A program made the translations under genes and the position numbers. A stretch of DNA of 64,000 nucleotides from Planctomycetota bacterium (lineage in GTDB: Bacteria; Planctomycetota; SZUA-567; H5-PLA8): positions 62,001 through 126,000 of the forward strand of contig JACQFI010000003.1 of NCBI GenBank assembly GCA_016200135.1, written 5' to 3'. The notes beneath the pieces were generated by a model. It searched no databases. It saw nothing but the letters and a program-made list of their open reading frames with translations, and had not been told where the DNA came from. Positions 9,830 to 17,424 of the stretch are shown here, one piece after another (the stretch's first letter is position 1; the number at the start of each line of letters is the position of its first letter).

Positions 9830-10729
9830 ATGCTCACCTTAACGTATCTTGGTGTCGGTTCCGCCTTCGCCAAACGCAATTTCAACTCGAATGTGCTCTT
9901 TGAATTCTGGGAGAAAGCCTGGAAAGGCGAACTGCCGCCCGGCCCGCCCGACGATACGCTGCTGGTCGATTTCGGCGCCAGCGGCCCCTACGCCTTCTTC
10001 GCGCTTAAAGAAAAACCGGGCTTCGCGCATTTAAAAGCGCCGTTTGGAACCAACAACTACTATCCGGCCATCCGCAAAATATTTGTCACGCACCAGCACG
10101 CCGACCATATCGGCGGCCTGGAAGAACTCGCGCTGATGAACACCTTCGTCTACCAGGACAAGAAGACCGGCAAACCGTACAAGGCCGAACTGATCAGCAC
10201 CATCAACATCCTCGTCAACCTTTGGGACCACTCGCTTAAGGGCGGCCTCAACACGATGCAGAACCGCTACGCGCTGCTGCAGGACTACTTCTTCATCCGC
10301 GCGCTGATCCCCGCCAAGCCGCCCAAGAACCACTTCGACGTGGGACCGTACCGCTTCGAGATCTTCGCGACCGACCACGTGCAGATCGAACGCAAGTACG
10401 ACTGGCCGTCGTACGGGCTCTTCGTCACGCACCCCAAGCTCGGACGCTCGATCTTCTATTCGGGCGACACGCGCTTCGATTACGCGGCGTACTCGCGCAT
10501 GATGGAAGTCGCGGACATCTGCTTTCACGACTGCCAGTTCTTCGACCAGGTCGAGACCGTCCATGCGACGCTCAACGAGATGCGCACGCTGCCGCCCGAG
10601 ATCAAGAAGAAGACGCTGCTGTACCACTACGGCGACAACTTCGACGACCCGGCGCTCCAGCCGTCCCTCAAGGAGTTCATGGGCCTCGCCCAGCCGCAGC
10701 GGCGGTATGTGTTGTTTGATGGGAAGTAG
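9830..10729 (+). CDS. Metallo-beta-lactamase-fold hydrolase
   Basis: The 299-residue cytoplasmic protein has the metal-binding motif HQHADHIGG at 88-96, a later SGDTRFD strand carrying the bridging Asp, and His residues in CFHDCQF and LLYHYGD. This is the two-metal layout of the ribonuclease Z / phosphodiesterase branch of the superfamily. Substrate cannot be read from the sequence. The ATG at 9830 has GGGAGA five bases upstream. The preceding 227 bp (9603-9829) contain no recognisable gene. It converges on serA across an imperfect inverted repeat and appears to be a single-gene unit. Confidence 0.82.
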   Translation: MLTLTYLGVGSAFAKRNFNSNVLFEFWEKAWKGELPPGPPDDTLLVDFGASGPYAFFALKEKPGFAHLKAPFGTNNYYPAIRKIFVTHQHADHIGGLEELALMNTFVYQDKKTGKPYKAELISTINILVNLWDHSLKGGLNTMQNRYALLQDYFFIRALIPAKPPKNHFDVGPYRFEIFATDHVQIERKYDWPSYGLFVTHPKLGRSIFYSGDTRFDYAAYSRMMEVADICFHDCQFFDQVETVHATLNEMRTLPPEIKKKTLLYHYGDNFDDPALQPSLKEFMGLAQPQRRYVLFDGK

Positions 10730-10823
10730 CGCAATAAAACGTAAAGCGTAACAACGGCTCCACTGGCGACCACCGACTTGGGCGTTTAGACGTTTTTACG
10801 AGTTACGTTTTACGTGTTGCGCG
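10730..10823. repeat. Imperfect inverted repeat between convergent genes
   Basis: The arms contain ACGTAAAGCGTAAC (10739-10752) and GTTACGTTTTACGT (10802-10815), 13 of 14 complementary. A further GCGCAA/TTGCGC pair lies on the outside and about 49 bp lie between the arms. It sits between the stops of the metallo-hydrolase and serA, where a bidirectional terminator or a dispersed repeat is expected. The arms themselves are built from ACGTAAA-type simple repeats. Confidence 0.4.
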
Positions 10824-10854
10824 TTATTCAGTTGCCTGCGGGCCGTCGGCAACC

Positions 10855-12477
10855 TTACACTTTCAGTTCAATATAATACAGCTCATCAATTCTTGCCGCC
10901 TTCTTGATGCGCTCGATCACGGCCTCGGGCATGGGTTCGTCGAGCGTAAGCGCGACGACGGCTTGGCCGCGCTTCTGGCGGCGGCCGACGGCCATGTTCG
11001 CGATGTTGATGTCGGCCTCGCCGAGAATCGTGCCGAACTTGCCGACCATGCCCGGCTGATCGGGGTAGAACATCAGTAGCAGGCGCTCGGGCAGCTTCAG
11101 GTCGATGTCGAAGTCGTCGATGCGCACGATCCGCGGCTGCTGGTTGTCGAAGCACGTGCCCGCGATGGTGTGTTCGCCGCCGGCGGTCTCCACGCCCACC
11201 ACCACCATGCTCGCGTAGTTCGCCACCTTCTCCGACTTGTGCTCGATCAGTTCCACGCCGCGCGCCTCAGCCAGACTCGGCGCGTTCACCAACGTCACGG
11301 GGTAACTCGTGGTCTTGCCCAGCACGCCCTTCAGCGCGCAGAGGCCGACCTCCTTGGTGTCCAGTTGCGCCAGCTTGCCGTAGCAGCCCACCTTCAGCGT
11401 CTTTACCGGCTCCGAGGACATCTGCGTGCCCATCGCGGCGAGCACTTCCGCCAAGCGCGCGAAGGGTGCGACGCGCGGGTCGAGCGTGATCGAGATGTTC
11501 ACCGCATTTCGAATCACGCCGTCGCGGAAAAATTCCACGAACTGCTTGGCGATGTCTTCCGCGACGCGCTCCTGCGCTTCCTCGGTGCTCGCGCCCAGGT
11601 GCGGCGTGAGCACGAGCTTCTCGACCTTGCGCAGCGGAGAGTCCGCCGGGAGCGGCTCGGCCTCGAAGACGTCCAGGCCCGCGCTGGCGATCTGCCCGGC
11701 TTGAAGTGCCGCCGCGAGCGCGGCCTCGTCGATGATGCCGCCGCGCGCGGCGTTGACGATGCGCGCGGTCTTCTTCATTTTGGACAGGCGCTGCGCGTTG
11801 ATCAGGCCCTTGGTCTCGGGCGTGAGCGGCGTGTGGATGGTGATGAAGTCGGCCTGCGTGGTGAGCGTATCCACGTCGCACTTGGAGACGCCGAGTTCCT
11901 CCGCCTTGCGGTCGGTGAGGTATGGATCAAACACGAGGACGTTCATCTCGAGGGCCTTCGCGACGCGGACTACGATCGCCGCGACTTTGCCCATGCCGAT
12001 GACGCCCAGGGTCTTACCGGTCAATTCCACGCCCGTAAGCCCTTTCTTCGGCCACTGCCCGGCCTTCATGCCCGCGTCGGCTCGGGAGATGTTGCGCGCG
12101 CAGGCGAAGAGCAGCGCGACGGCGTGCTCACCCGCAGAGGTGATGTTACCGAACGGCGTGTTCTGGACCACGATGCCGAGCCGCGTCGCGGCCTTGAGGT
12201 CGATGTTGTCGACGCCCACGCCAGCGCGGCCGATGAGCTGGAGCTTCTTGCCCGCTTCGAGCACCTTCTCGGTGACGTTCGTCGCCGAGCGCACGATCAG
12301 GCCGTCGTAGCTGCCGATCACCTTGCAGAGCTGCTCCTCGGTCAGACCCGTCTGCGTCTCGACCTGGAGACCGCCGCTGCGCAGAATCTCCACGCCGCGG
12401 TCGTTCAACGCGTCCGCGATCAAGACACGCGCGCCCAGCGTTGCCGCCTGCCGCCGTATGGAAGTGCCGGTGCTCAC
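10855..12477 (-). CDS. serA: D-3-phosphoglycerate dehydrogenase
   Basis: SerA oxidises 3-phosphoglycerate to 3-phosphohydroxypyruvate with NAD, the first committed step of serine synthesis. The 540-residue product is the long (type 1) form: N-terminal substrate domain, Rossmann NAD domain (GKTLGVIGMGKV), an intervening domain and a C-terminal ACT domain. The catalytic Arg in NAARGGIIDE (about 242), Glu in FEAEP (about 270) and His in TPHLGAST (about 289) are all seen. The ACT domain (FYPDQPGMVGKFGTIL onward) is where serine normally binds for feedback inhibition. No other serine gene is adjacent. Confidence 0.96.
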   Translation of the reverse strand: MSTGTSIRRQAATLGARVLIADALNDRGVEILRSGGLQVETQTGLTEEQLCKVIGSYDGLIVRSATNVTEKVLEAGKKLQLIGRAGVGVDNIDLKAATRLGIVVQNTPFGNITSAGEHAVALLFACARNISRADAGMKAGQWPKKGLTGVELTGKTLGVIGMGKVAAIVVRVAKALEMNVLVFDPYLTDRKAEELGVSKCDVDTLTTQADFITIHTPLTPETKGLINAQRLSKMKKTARIVNAARGGIIDEAALAAALQAGQIASAGLDVFEAEPLPADSPLRKVEKLVLTPHLGASTEEAQERVAEDIAKQFVEFFRDGVIRNAVNISITLDPRVAPFARLAEVLAAMGTQMSSEPVKTLKVGCYGKLAQLDTKEVGLCALKGVLGKTTSYPVTLVNAPSLAEARGVELIEHKSEKVANYASMVVVGVETAGGEHTIAGTCFDNQQPRIVRIDDFDIDLKLPERLLLMFYPDQPGMVGKFGTILGEADINIANMAVGRRQKRGQAVVALTLDEPMPEAVIERIKKAARIDELYYIELKV

Positions 12478-12663
12478 GAAGCGTTTCTCCTCTGAATTCG
12501 GACCAACGAAGTGCCATTCCTACCCTTTGTCCGCCACGGCATCAAGTGAGGGGAATGGTTTAATGACGGCCTTCAGATAACCATTTTGCTATTCACTTCA
12601 CATTCAAAGTCTTTTGAAACGTTAAATTTTCAAGAACTTTGGCAATGTCAAAGTAGTGCGGTC

Positions 12664-12691
12664 TTGACTTTGATGAAAAAGCAGATAATAT
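12664..12691 (+). promoter_or_regulatory. Promoter of the AIPR-like gene, with overlapping palindromes
   Basis: TTGACT (12664-12669), a 16-bp spacer and TAATAT (12686-12691) form a good sigma-70 promoter in an AT-rich stretch. A 7-bp inverted repeat TCAAAGT (12648-12654) / ACTTTGA (12667-12673) overlaps the -35 box. A 17-bp near-palindrome lies at 12637-12653 and a TTGAAA/TTTCAA pair at 12614-12633. These look like regulator sites, but no regulator gene is adjacent. Confidence 0.5.
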
Positions 12692-12770
12692 GTTTTCCAG
12701 TCGCCTGCCGTTGAGGGTCGCTGATGCGGCCACTCACCAAGTGGCAGCGGCAAAGATAAGGAGATCTGCA

Positions 12771-13982
12771 ATGGCTAAATTAGCCAATGGGAAGAACACG
12801 CCCTCAAGTGTTCAACTTTCTTACCAACTCCTCCGTAACACGACCAGCCCTGATGAGGTGTATACAGGGGTAAAATCGTTTGTTGTGAACCTTCCAGCGT
12901 TTGAAATTCTCAAACTCGGCACGAAAGAAAATCTCCGCAGTTACCTCGCAGAGTACAACCCCAAAAAGCGAAATCGCGTACACGACGCTATCCGAAGTAC
13001 TATCGAGGAAATGCCTCAACGCTTTATTACGCGAAATAGCGGCTTCGTTATTGGTGCAACTGAAATTGACGTCGATGACAACAAGAAATCTCTCAAACTC
13101 AAGGATCCGAGCATTCTGAATGGCGCGCAATCGCAGGGCGAAATCAGGCGTTGGATTGAAGATTCGTTCGGTGAAAAAGGCCCTGATGCAAATGAAGAGC
13201 CGCCTTTTTTTGTCCGCGCCGAGATTATTGTGGATCCTGATCCCGATGAGGTTGTTGAAACTGCGATCGCCCGTAATACCGCCACTCCAGTTAAATCTAT
13301 TTCGCAAGCAGGTGCTCGTGGGCAATTGGATGAGCTTGCTGCCAGCATCAAAAATCGACGACCCGAAATCGAAATCCGTATGAAGGAAACGGACGAGGAT
13401 GTTTACGACACTCGGAAGATCTTGCAGTACACCCGACTTCTCATGCAGTTCAGTGTCTCAAAGAACGAATCCTCTGCTGAAAGGCTCCGTGCATACAAGA
13501 ACCCTGAACAGTGCCTCACCGATTTTTGCGAGTGGTATGAGGTCAGGAGCGCAGATCCGATCTCGCGCGCGAAATACGACTTTACAATCCAGATTGCTCC
13601 TTACGCAATTGAGGAATATGAGTATTGGGAAAAACATGAGGGATGGAACGGCCATAATGTTTGGGAGGAGACCAAGAAGGGCGGTCGTGCTTGTAGGCGT
13701 GACGACAAGTCCAAGAAAACTGTTTGGGTTTCTCCGGGGTTGGTGTTTCCTATTCTTGGTGCCATAAGTGAATTTGTCGAAGAAAAGTCGCCGGGAAAAT
13801 GGGTGATTTCAAAACCACGTTTGTTCAAGCCTACGGAAATGATAGCTAGTGCCGTCGAGCAATTCCGAAATAAGGACTCAGACCCCATGCAGATGGGGCG
13901 AGATGGTGGCGTGTATGACGCACTGCGGATTTATCCCAGGACTCTTGTCGAAGTCATGAGGGATATGAAAGAGTCGAAATAA
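12771..13982 (+). CDS. AIPR-like (abortive phage infection) family protein
   Basis: The ATG at 12771 is preceded by a perfect AAGGAG seven bases upstream, giving 403 residues; an upstream ATG at 12690 would lie inside the promoter. The segment RNSGFVIGATEIDVDD (88-103) followed by SILNGAQSQGEI (114-125) matches the core of AIPR proteins, whose hallmark is an N-G-[GA]-Q-[TS] turn after a strand pair. AIPR proteins are linked to abortive-infection phage resistance and occur near restriction-type systems, but their mechanism is poorly known. The gene is much less GC-rich than its neighbours and has its own promoter and terminator, so horizontal acquisition is likely. No partner gene is visible. 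Confidence 0.65.
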   Translation: MAKLANGKNTPSSVQLSYQLLRNTTSPDEVYTGVKSFVVNLPAFEILKLGTKENLRSYLAEYNPKKRNRVHDAIRSTIEEMPQRFITRNSGFVIGATEIDVDDNKKSLKLKDPSILNGAQSQGEIRRWIEDSFGEKGPDANEEPPFFVRAEIIVDPDPDEVVETAIARNTATPVKSISQAGARGQLDELAASIKNRRPEIEIRMKETDEDVYDTRKILQYTRLLMQFSVSKNESSAERLRAYKNPEQCLTDFCEWYEVRSADPISRAKYDFTIQIAPYAIEEYEYWEKHEGWNGHNVWEETKKGGRACRRDDKSKKTVWVSPGLVFPILGAISEFVEEKSPGKWVISKPRLFKPTEMIASAVEQFRNKDSDPMQMGRDGGVYDALRIYPRTLVEVMRDMKESK

Positions 13983-13994
13983 CATTGGGATCTT

Positions 13995-14030
13995 GCCCTC
14001 TGCCGAATCATTCGGCAGAGGGCATTATTT
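13995..14030. terminator. Intrinsic terminator, 13-bp hairpin
   Basis: GCCCTCTGCCGAA (13995-14007) pairs perfectly with TTCGGCAGAGGGC (14011-14023) across a 3-base loop. The hairpin is followed by ATTATTT. It lies between the AIPR-like gene stop and the convergent SirB1-like gene stop. On the plus strand it clearly serves the AIPR-like gene. On the minus strand the flank is not T-rich, so bidirectional action is less certain. Confidence 0.85.
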
Positions 14031-14057
14031 AATAAATTATTGAAGTTCTGTTCTACT

Positions 14058-15188
14058 TCAAAAAGGGTGGTCGTACTCAATCTGCCGTAGCATCTTGGCG
14101 GCATACTGCGCGATCTGTCCGCGCGGCGCGCAGGCCAGCGCGGCTTGCAGGTCTTCGCGCGCCTGCTTGAACTCCCCACGGCGCAGGCGGCGCTCGGCGC
14201 GGATCACGCGCGGGGCGGCGTCGTGGGGGCTCAGGTGGACCATCACCGTCGCGACGCGCTCGCCCTCGCCGTGCTTCTTGAGGTGGTCGTAGACTGCGAG
14301 GAGGTTGTTGCACATGCGGACGAGGACCTCGCGCGTGTGCACGGGCCGCAGGTGTTCTTCCGGATCGAAGCGCTGCCCGTGGGATTCGACGAGCTTGCGG
14401 CAGTCGTCGACGTCCAGCGGGCGCGCACTATGGAACGGATCGATAAAGAGGTATCCTTGCGCGTCCTTGGTCGCCACTTCCACGCGCACGATAAAGTGCC
14501 AGGGCAGGCCCACGCCTTCGGCCTTGATGCCCAGCCTGCGGCAGAGCGCGACGTAGACGACGGAGAGCGTGATCGGCAGGCCGACGCGGCGTTCGAGCAC
14601 TTCCTGAATCCAACTGTTCTTGGCGTCGTAGTAGTCCTCGGTGTTGCCGCGGAACCCTTCGGCTTTCCAGAACTCGCCAAGACGGAAGAGCACGTCCAGG
14701 GTCTGAGTCGCAAGCAGTTCCGGCGTGAGCGGCTTCTGCATGTCCGAGGAAATCATGCGCCGCGCGCGGTTGGCGAGGGCGTCCATCGCTTCCATGACGT
14801 TGCCGACGGCGAGGTCCGGGTCGTCGAGGCGCGCCAACAGCGCGGCGGCGAGTTCGACGGGGTAGGCGTCCTCGACTTGCAGCAGCCCGGCGGCCAGCAC
14901 TTTGCCGATCTCGTCCGGCACCAGCGCGCGGACCATGGCGCGCGCGAGCGACGCCGCGTCGCGGTCGGGCTGCGCGCTGGCCGCGCGCAGTTCAGGCAAT
15001 GCGTCGGTGCCGTGAATCATAATCTCGGTGAGCACTTCGGCGAAGCGGTCGCGGTCGAGGTTCTGCGCGCTGGAGAGCAGCGACTGGATGCGCCGCCGGC
15101 GGCGGAACGTCTCGCCTTCCGGCGCCGGCAGGCGGCGCGGATCGGGCGGATCGTGAGGCAGCTTGCCGGGCAGCATGGCCGAAAGCAT
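14058..15188 (-). CDS. SirB1-family transglutaminase-like / TPR protein
   Basis: The ATG at 15188 gives 376 residues; a second in-frame ATG is at 15176. A helical N-terminal region (about 1-150) precedes a transglutaminase-like core: SWIQEVLERRVGLPITLSVVYVALCRRLGI, then GVGLPWHFIVR and LFIDPFH. The usual active-site Cys is at the CRRL position or degenerate, as in many SirB1 proteins. The C-terminal 100 residues are TPR-like helices (ERRLRRGEFKQAREDLQAAL). The family is widespread but without an established activity. It is divergent from the ECF sigma gene across a 153-bp gap filled by a palindromic element. Confidence 0.8.
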   Translation of the reverse strand: MLSAMLPGKLPHDPPDPRRLPAPEGETFRRRRRIQSLLSSAQNLDRDRFAEVLTEIMIHGTDALPELRAASAQPDRDAASLARAMVRALVPDEIGKVLAAGLLQVEDAYPVELAAALLARLDDPDLAVGNVMEAMDALANRARRMISSDMQKPLTPELLATQTLDVLFRLGEFWKAEGFRGNTEDYYDAKNSWIQEVLERRVGLPITLSVVYVALCRRLGIKAEGVGLPWHFIVRVEVATKDAQGYLFIDPFHSARPLDVDDCRKLVESHGQRFDPEEHLRPVHTREVLVRMCNNLLAVYDHLKKHGEGERVATVMVHLSPHDAAPRVIRAERRLRRGEFKQAREDLQAALACAPRGQIAQYAAKMLRQIEYDHPF

Positions 15189-15224
15189 CCCATGCGCGCG
15201 GCGCGGCGCAAGTGAGTCCGCTAT

Positions 15225-15337
15225 ACGTGGCACAGCCGCCCCAACTGTCCCGGAGATCTGTGTTGCACTCCTTCTATTTATTTTATTAATGGAGCGCTTC
15301 GCGGTCTTTTTGAACAGGCGGGACGCCTGTGCCACGT
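15225..15337. repeat. Inverted-repeat-bounded 113-bp element
   Basis: A perfect 11-bp inverted repeat, ACGTGGCACAG (15225-15235) and CTGTGCCACGT (15327-15337), bounds 91 bp of mixed sequence including an AT-rich tract. The right end contains a smaller hairpin, ACAGGCG-GGA-CGCCTGT (15314-15330), of the same GGA-loop type seen at 20.55-20.65 and 23.57-23.74 kb. The element fills nearly the whole gap between two divergent genes and ends just before the sigma gene start. It has no coding capacity. Confidence 0.55.
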
Positions 15338-15341
15338 TACG

Positions 15342-16013
15342 ATGCGGGCCATGGACGACCCGAAAGCGCCGGGTTCGCGGCGCGATCCGCAGGCGGGGCT
15401 GATGGCCTCCGCGATGTTTGACGCCGCGGGGTCGAGCGACGAGGTCCTGCTCTCGCGGCTGGCCGAAGGCAAGGGCCGCGAGACTGCCCTGCCGGAGCTC
15501 TTCGCTCGGCACGGCGACCGGGCGCTGCGGCTGGCGCGGAACATCCTCGGCGATTGGCAGACTTCCGAGGAGGCCGTGCAGGACGCCTTTCTGCGCCTGG
15601 CCGAGAAGGCGCATCTCTGGCGCGGCGACGCGAGCTTCAACACGTTCTTCACAAAACTGCTGGTCAACGTCTGCCGCAGCCGCCGCCGGCGCGGACACGA
15701 CGCGATCGCGAAGGGCAACCTCGTGGGCTCGCCGTCGCAGGTGCTGGGTGGCGTCGCGGCCTCCAGCCGCATCACGGACCTTGCGCGGCAGATGCAGGCG
15801 GAAGAACTCCGGCGCACCGTCCGCGGCGCGCTCGACAAGCTCCCCGAAAAGTTCCGCGAAGTGCTGGTGCTGCGCGAACTGGAGGGCCTCGACTACAAGG
15901 CCATCGCCGAGATTCAGGACGCGACGCTCGACGAGGTCCGCATCTGGATCTACCGCGGCCGGCAGCGGCTGCGCGCGATTCTCGAAGGCAGGGAAGGGGA
16001 GTTCTTCGAGTGA
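15342..16013 (+). CDS. ECF-type RNA polymerase sigma factor
   Basis: At up to 223 residues it has sigma region 2 (LPELFARHGDRALRLARNIL... EEAVQDAFLRLAEKA) and region 4 (LPEKFREVLVLRELEGLDYKAIAEIQ, then DEVRIWIYRGRQRLR), with no region 3, which is the group-4 layout. The start is uncertain: ATGs at 15342 and 15351 lie right after a palindromic repeat, while the ATG at 15402 has a GGCGGGG site and gives a more typical 203 residues. Its stop overlaps the start of the next gene, a membrane anti-sigma-like protein. It should therefore direct an envelope- or stress-related regulon under that partner's control. Confidence 0.9.
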   Translation: MRAMDDPKAPGSRRDPQAGLMASAMFDAAGSSDEVLLSRLAEGKGRETALPELFARHGDRALRLARNILGDWQTSEEAVQDAFLRLAEKAHLWRGDASFNTFFTKLLVNVCRSRRRRGHDAIAKGNLVGSPSQVLGGVAASSRITDLARQMQAEELRRTVRGALDKLPEKFREVLVLRELEGLDYKAIAEIQDATLDEVRIWIYRGRQRLRAILEGREGEFFE

Positions 16014-16807
16014 GTCCCCGCGCGCGATGCCACCCGCTGTTCGAACCGCGGGCCGAGGGCGGCGGCAGCGGGCCGCTCCCGGAGGCCGACGCGGTGCTGC
16101 TCTCCGCGTATCTCGATGGGGAACTGGACGCCGCCGAGCGCGCGGCACTCGATAGAAGACTGGAGTCGGAGCCCGGCCTCAAAGCGGAGCTCGAAGCGTT
16201 GCGCGCGAGCCACGACGTTCTCCAGGCCGCGGCTGGGCCGGGGCGCGAGACGATACCCGCGCGCTCGGATCAGTTCGCGACGTTCGGCTCGCGCCTGGCG
16301 CAGGCCGACCCGGGCGAGCTGCCCGTCGCCGCGGCGCTGCAGCCTTCGAAGTTCCGGCGCGCGTTTATCCTTTTCGCTTGCGTGGTGGCCGCGCTGATCG
16401 CGCTGGGTTTCGCGGGCCGCGTCATGGACCGCATGGCCGGGCCGAAGCCGAGCGGCTGGAGCCTGACCGCGCCGGGCGCGAAGATCACTTTCATCCGCGC
16501 AGGGCGCGTGATGACGGTGCAGGGGCACGAGGCGTTTCTCGCGGGCGACCGGCTCCTGCTGGACGCGCAGGCCGCCGCCGAGTTGCACGGCCCCGAGGGC
16601 CTGAAGGCCGTTGCGCGCGGGCCGGCGACGCTCACGCTGGAACGCTTCGCGCTCTATCTTGAAGAGGGCAAGTTGACGGTCGAAGGCGAAGGCCCCGCGG
16701 CCGCGCAGATTCTCAACCTGCGCACGCCTGATGGAGCGGTGCGCCCCAAGGCCAACGACGGTCCGTTCCGCTTTGAAGTGGAAGCGCCCGCGCGGCCTAA
16801 GTCATAG
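16010..16807 (+). CDS. Membrane anti-sigma factor-like protein with FecR-like domain
   Basis: A GTG start at 16010 overlaps the sigma factor stop as GTGA, with AGGGGAG about nine bases upstream. That implies translational coupling and gives 265 residues. Residues 25-70 (LLSAYLDGELDAAERAALDRRLESEPGLKAELEALR) are the helical anti-sigma domain of the zf-HC2 type, but the HxxxCxxC zinc ligands are absent. A single membrane helix lies at about 113-137. The outer part (GAKITFIRAGRVMTVQGHEAFLAGDRLLLD...) is FecR-like. Topology: sigma-binding part in the cytoplasm, FecR-like part in the periplasm. The signal sensed is unknown. Confidence 0.82.
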   Translation: MSPRARCHPLFEPRAEGGGSGPLPEADAVLLSAYLDGELDAAERAALDRRLESEPGLKAELEALRASHDVLQAAAGPGRETIPARSDQFATFGSRLAQADPGELPVAAALQPSKFRRAFILFACVVAALIALGFAGRVMDRMAGPKPSGWSLTAPGAKITFIRAGRVMTVQGHEAFLAGDRLLLDAQAAAELHGPEGLKAVARGPATLTLERFALYLEEGKLTVEGEGPAAAQILNLRTPDGAVRPKANDGPFRFEVEAPARPKS

Positions 16808-16832
16808 TTGAAAGCTAGGGTAGGAGCGAGGC

Positions 16833-17348
16833 ATGCCAAATATGAAGGTTTGTAGCGAATGCAAAGAACCTTTCGGTCAAGAAATTGGCGACAGAGATGT
16901 CGATCATCTAGGTAATGAAATGCATCTACGTGTTCCACTCGGCTCCGAAGGCGTTGCCAAGGCCATTCTCTTACCTTTAGGTATCATGTTGGCAAAAGGA
17001 GTCGCAAAAGGGTACTTCAAAAACAAATACTTTTGCGCAGTCTGCAGGGCAAACGCCAAACCAATTCGAGATCCATACCTATGGGCGAACTTGTTCTCGG
17101 GCCTTGGATTTCTGACTTTTTTTCTTTTCCTGTTCGCGCCAATTGGCTGGATATTCTTTGCGGCAGCTATTCTATGTCTCCGCTTCAGGCTGCGTAGATT
17201 CAATGCGGAACCCAAAGCTTCGGAAGTTCCCTATGCCGTCAACGCACTTGGACTTTTTACGGTTTCTGTAATGCTGCATACGCTCATTTTAGTGGTCATT
17301 GCATTTGTCATGATGCAGTTGATGCGCGACCCAGGGTTTAAATGGTAA
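16833..17348 (+). CDS. Small membrane protein with zinc-ribbon-like cysteines
   Basis: The 171-residue protein is not recognised. Two CxxC pairs, Cys7/Cys10 and Cys68/Cys71, could bind one zinc. Hydrophobic segments are visible at about 38-60, 84-118 (probably two helices) and 138-163. The gene is visibly more AT-rich than both neighbours and uses different codons, suggesting recent transfer. AGGAG lies about eight bases before the ATG at 16833. It follows the anti-sigma gene by 25 bp but is probably not functionally tied to it. Confidence 0.65.
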   Translation: MPNMKVCSECKEPFGQEIGDRDVDHLGNEMHLRVPLGSEGVAKAILLPLGIMLAKGVAKGYFKNKYFCAVCRANAKPIRDPYLWANLFSGLGFLTFFLFLFAPIGWIFFAAAILCLRFRLRRFNAEPKASEVPYAVNALGLFTVSVMLHTLILVVIAFVMMQLMRDPGFKW

Positions 17349-17424
17349 TCTGTAGGGCCAGGAAATTTAGGTTAATAAACGATACAGAACATTTCCTCGA
17401 ACTACGGCTCAAACGTGAAATAAA

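Noticed and set aside
12690..12770. Upstream ATG for the AIPR-like gene
   Set aside because: It overlaps the -10 box and has no ribosome site, while the ATG at 12771 has a perfect AAGGAG at seven bases.
15554..16009. Long upstream extension of the anti-sigma frame
   Set aside because: It overlaps the sigma factor gene in another frame. The GTG at 16010, coupled to the sigma stop, gives the proper protein.
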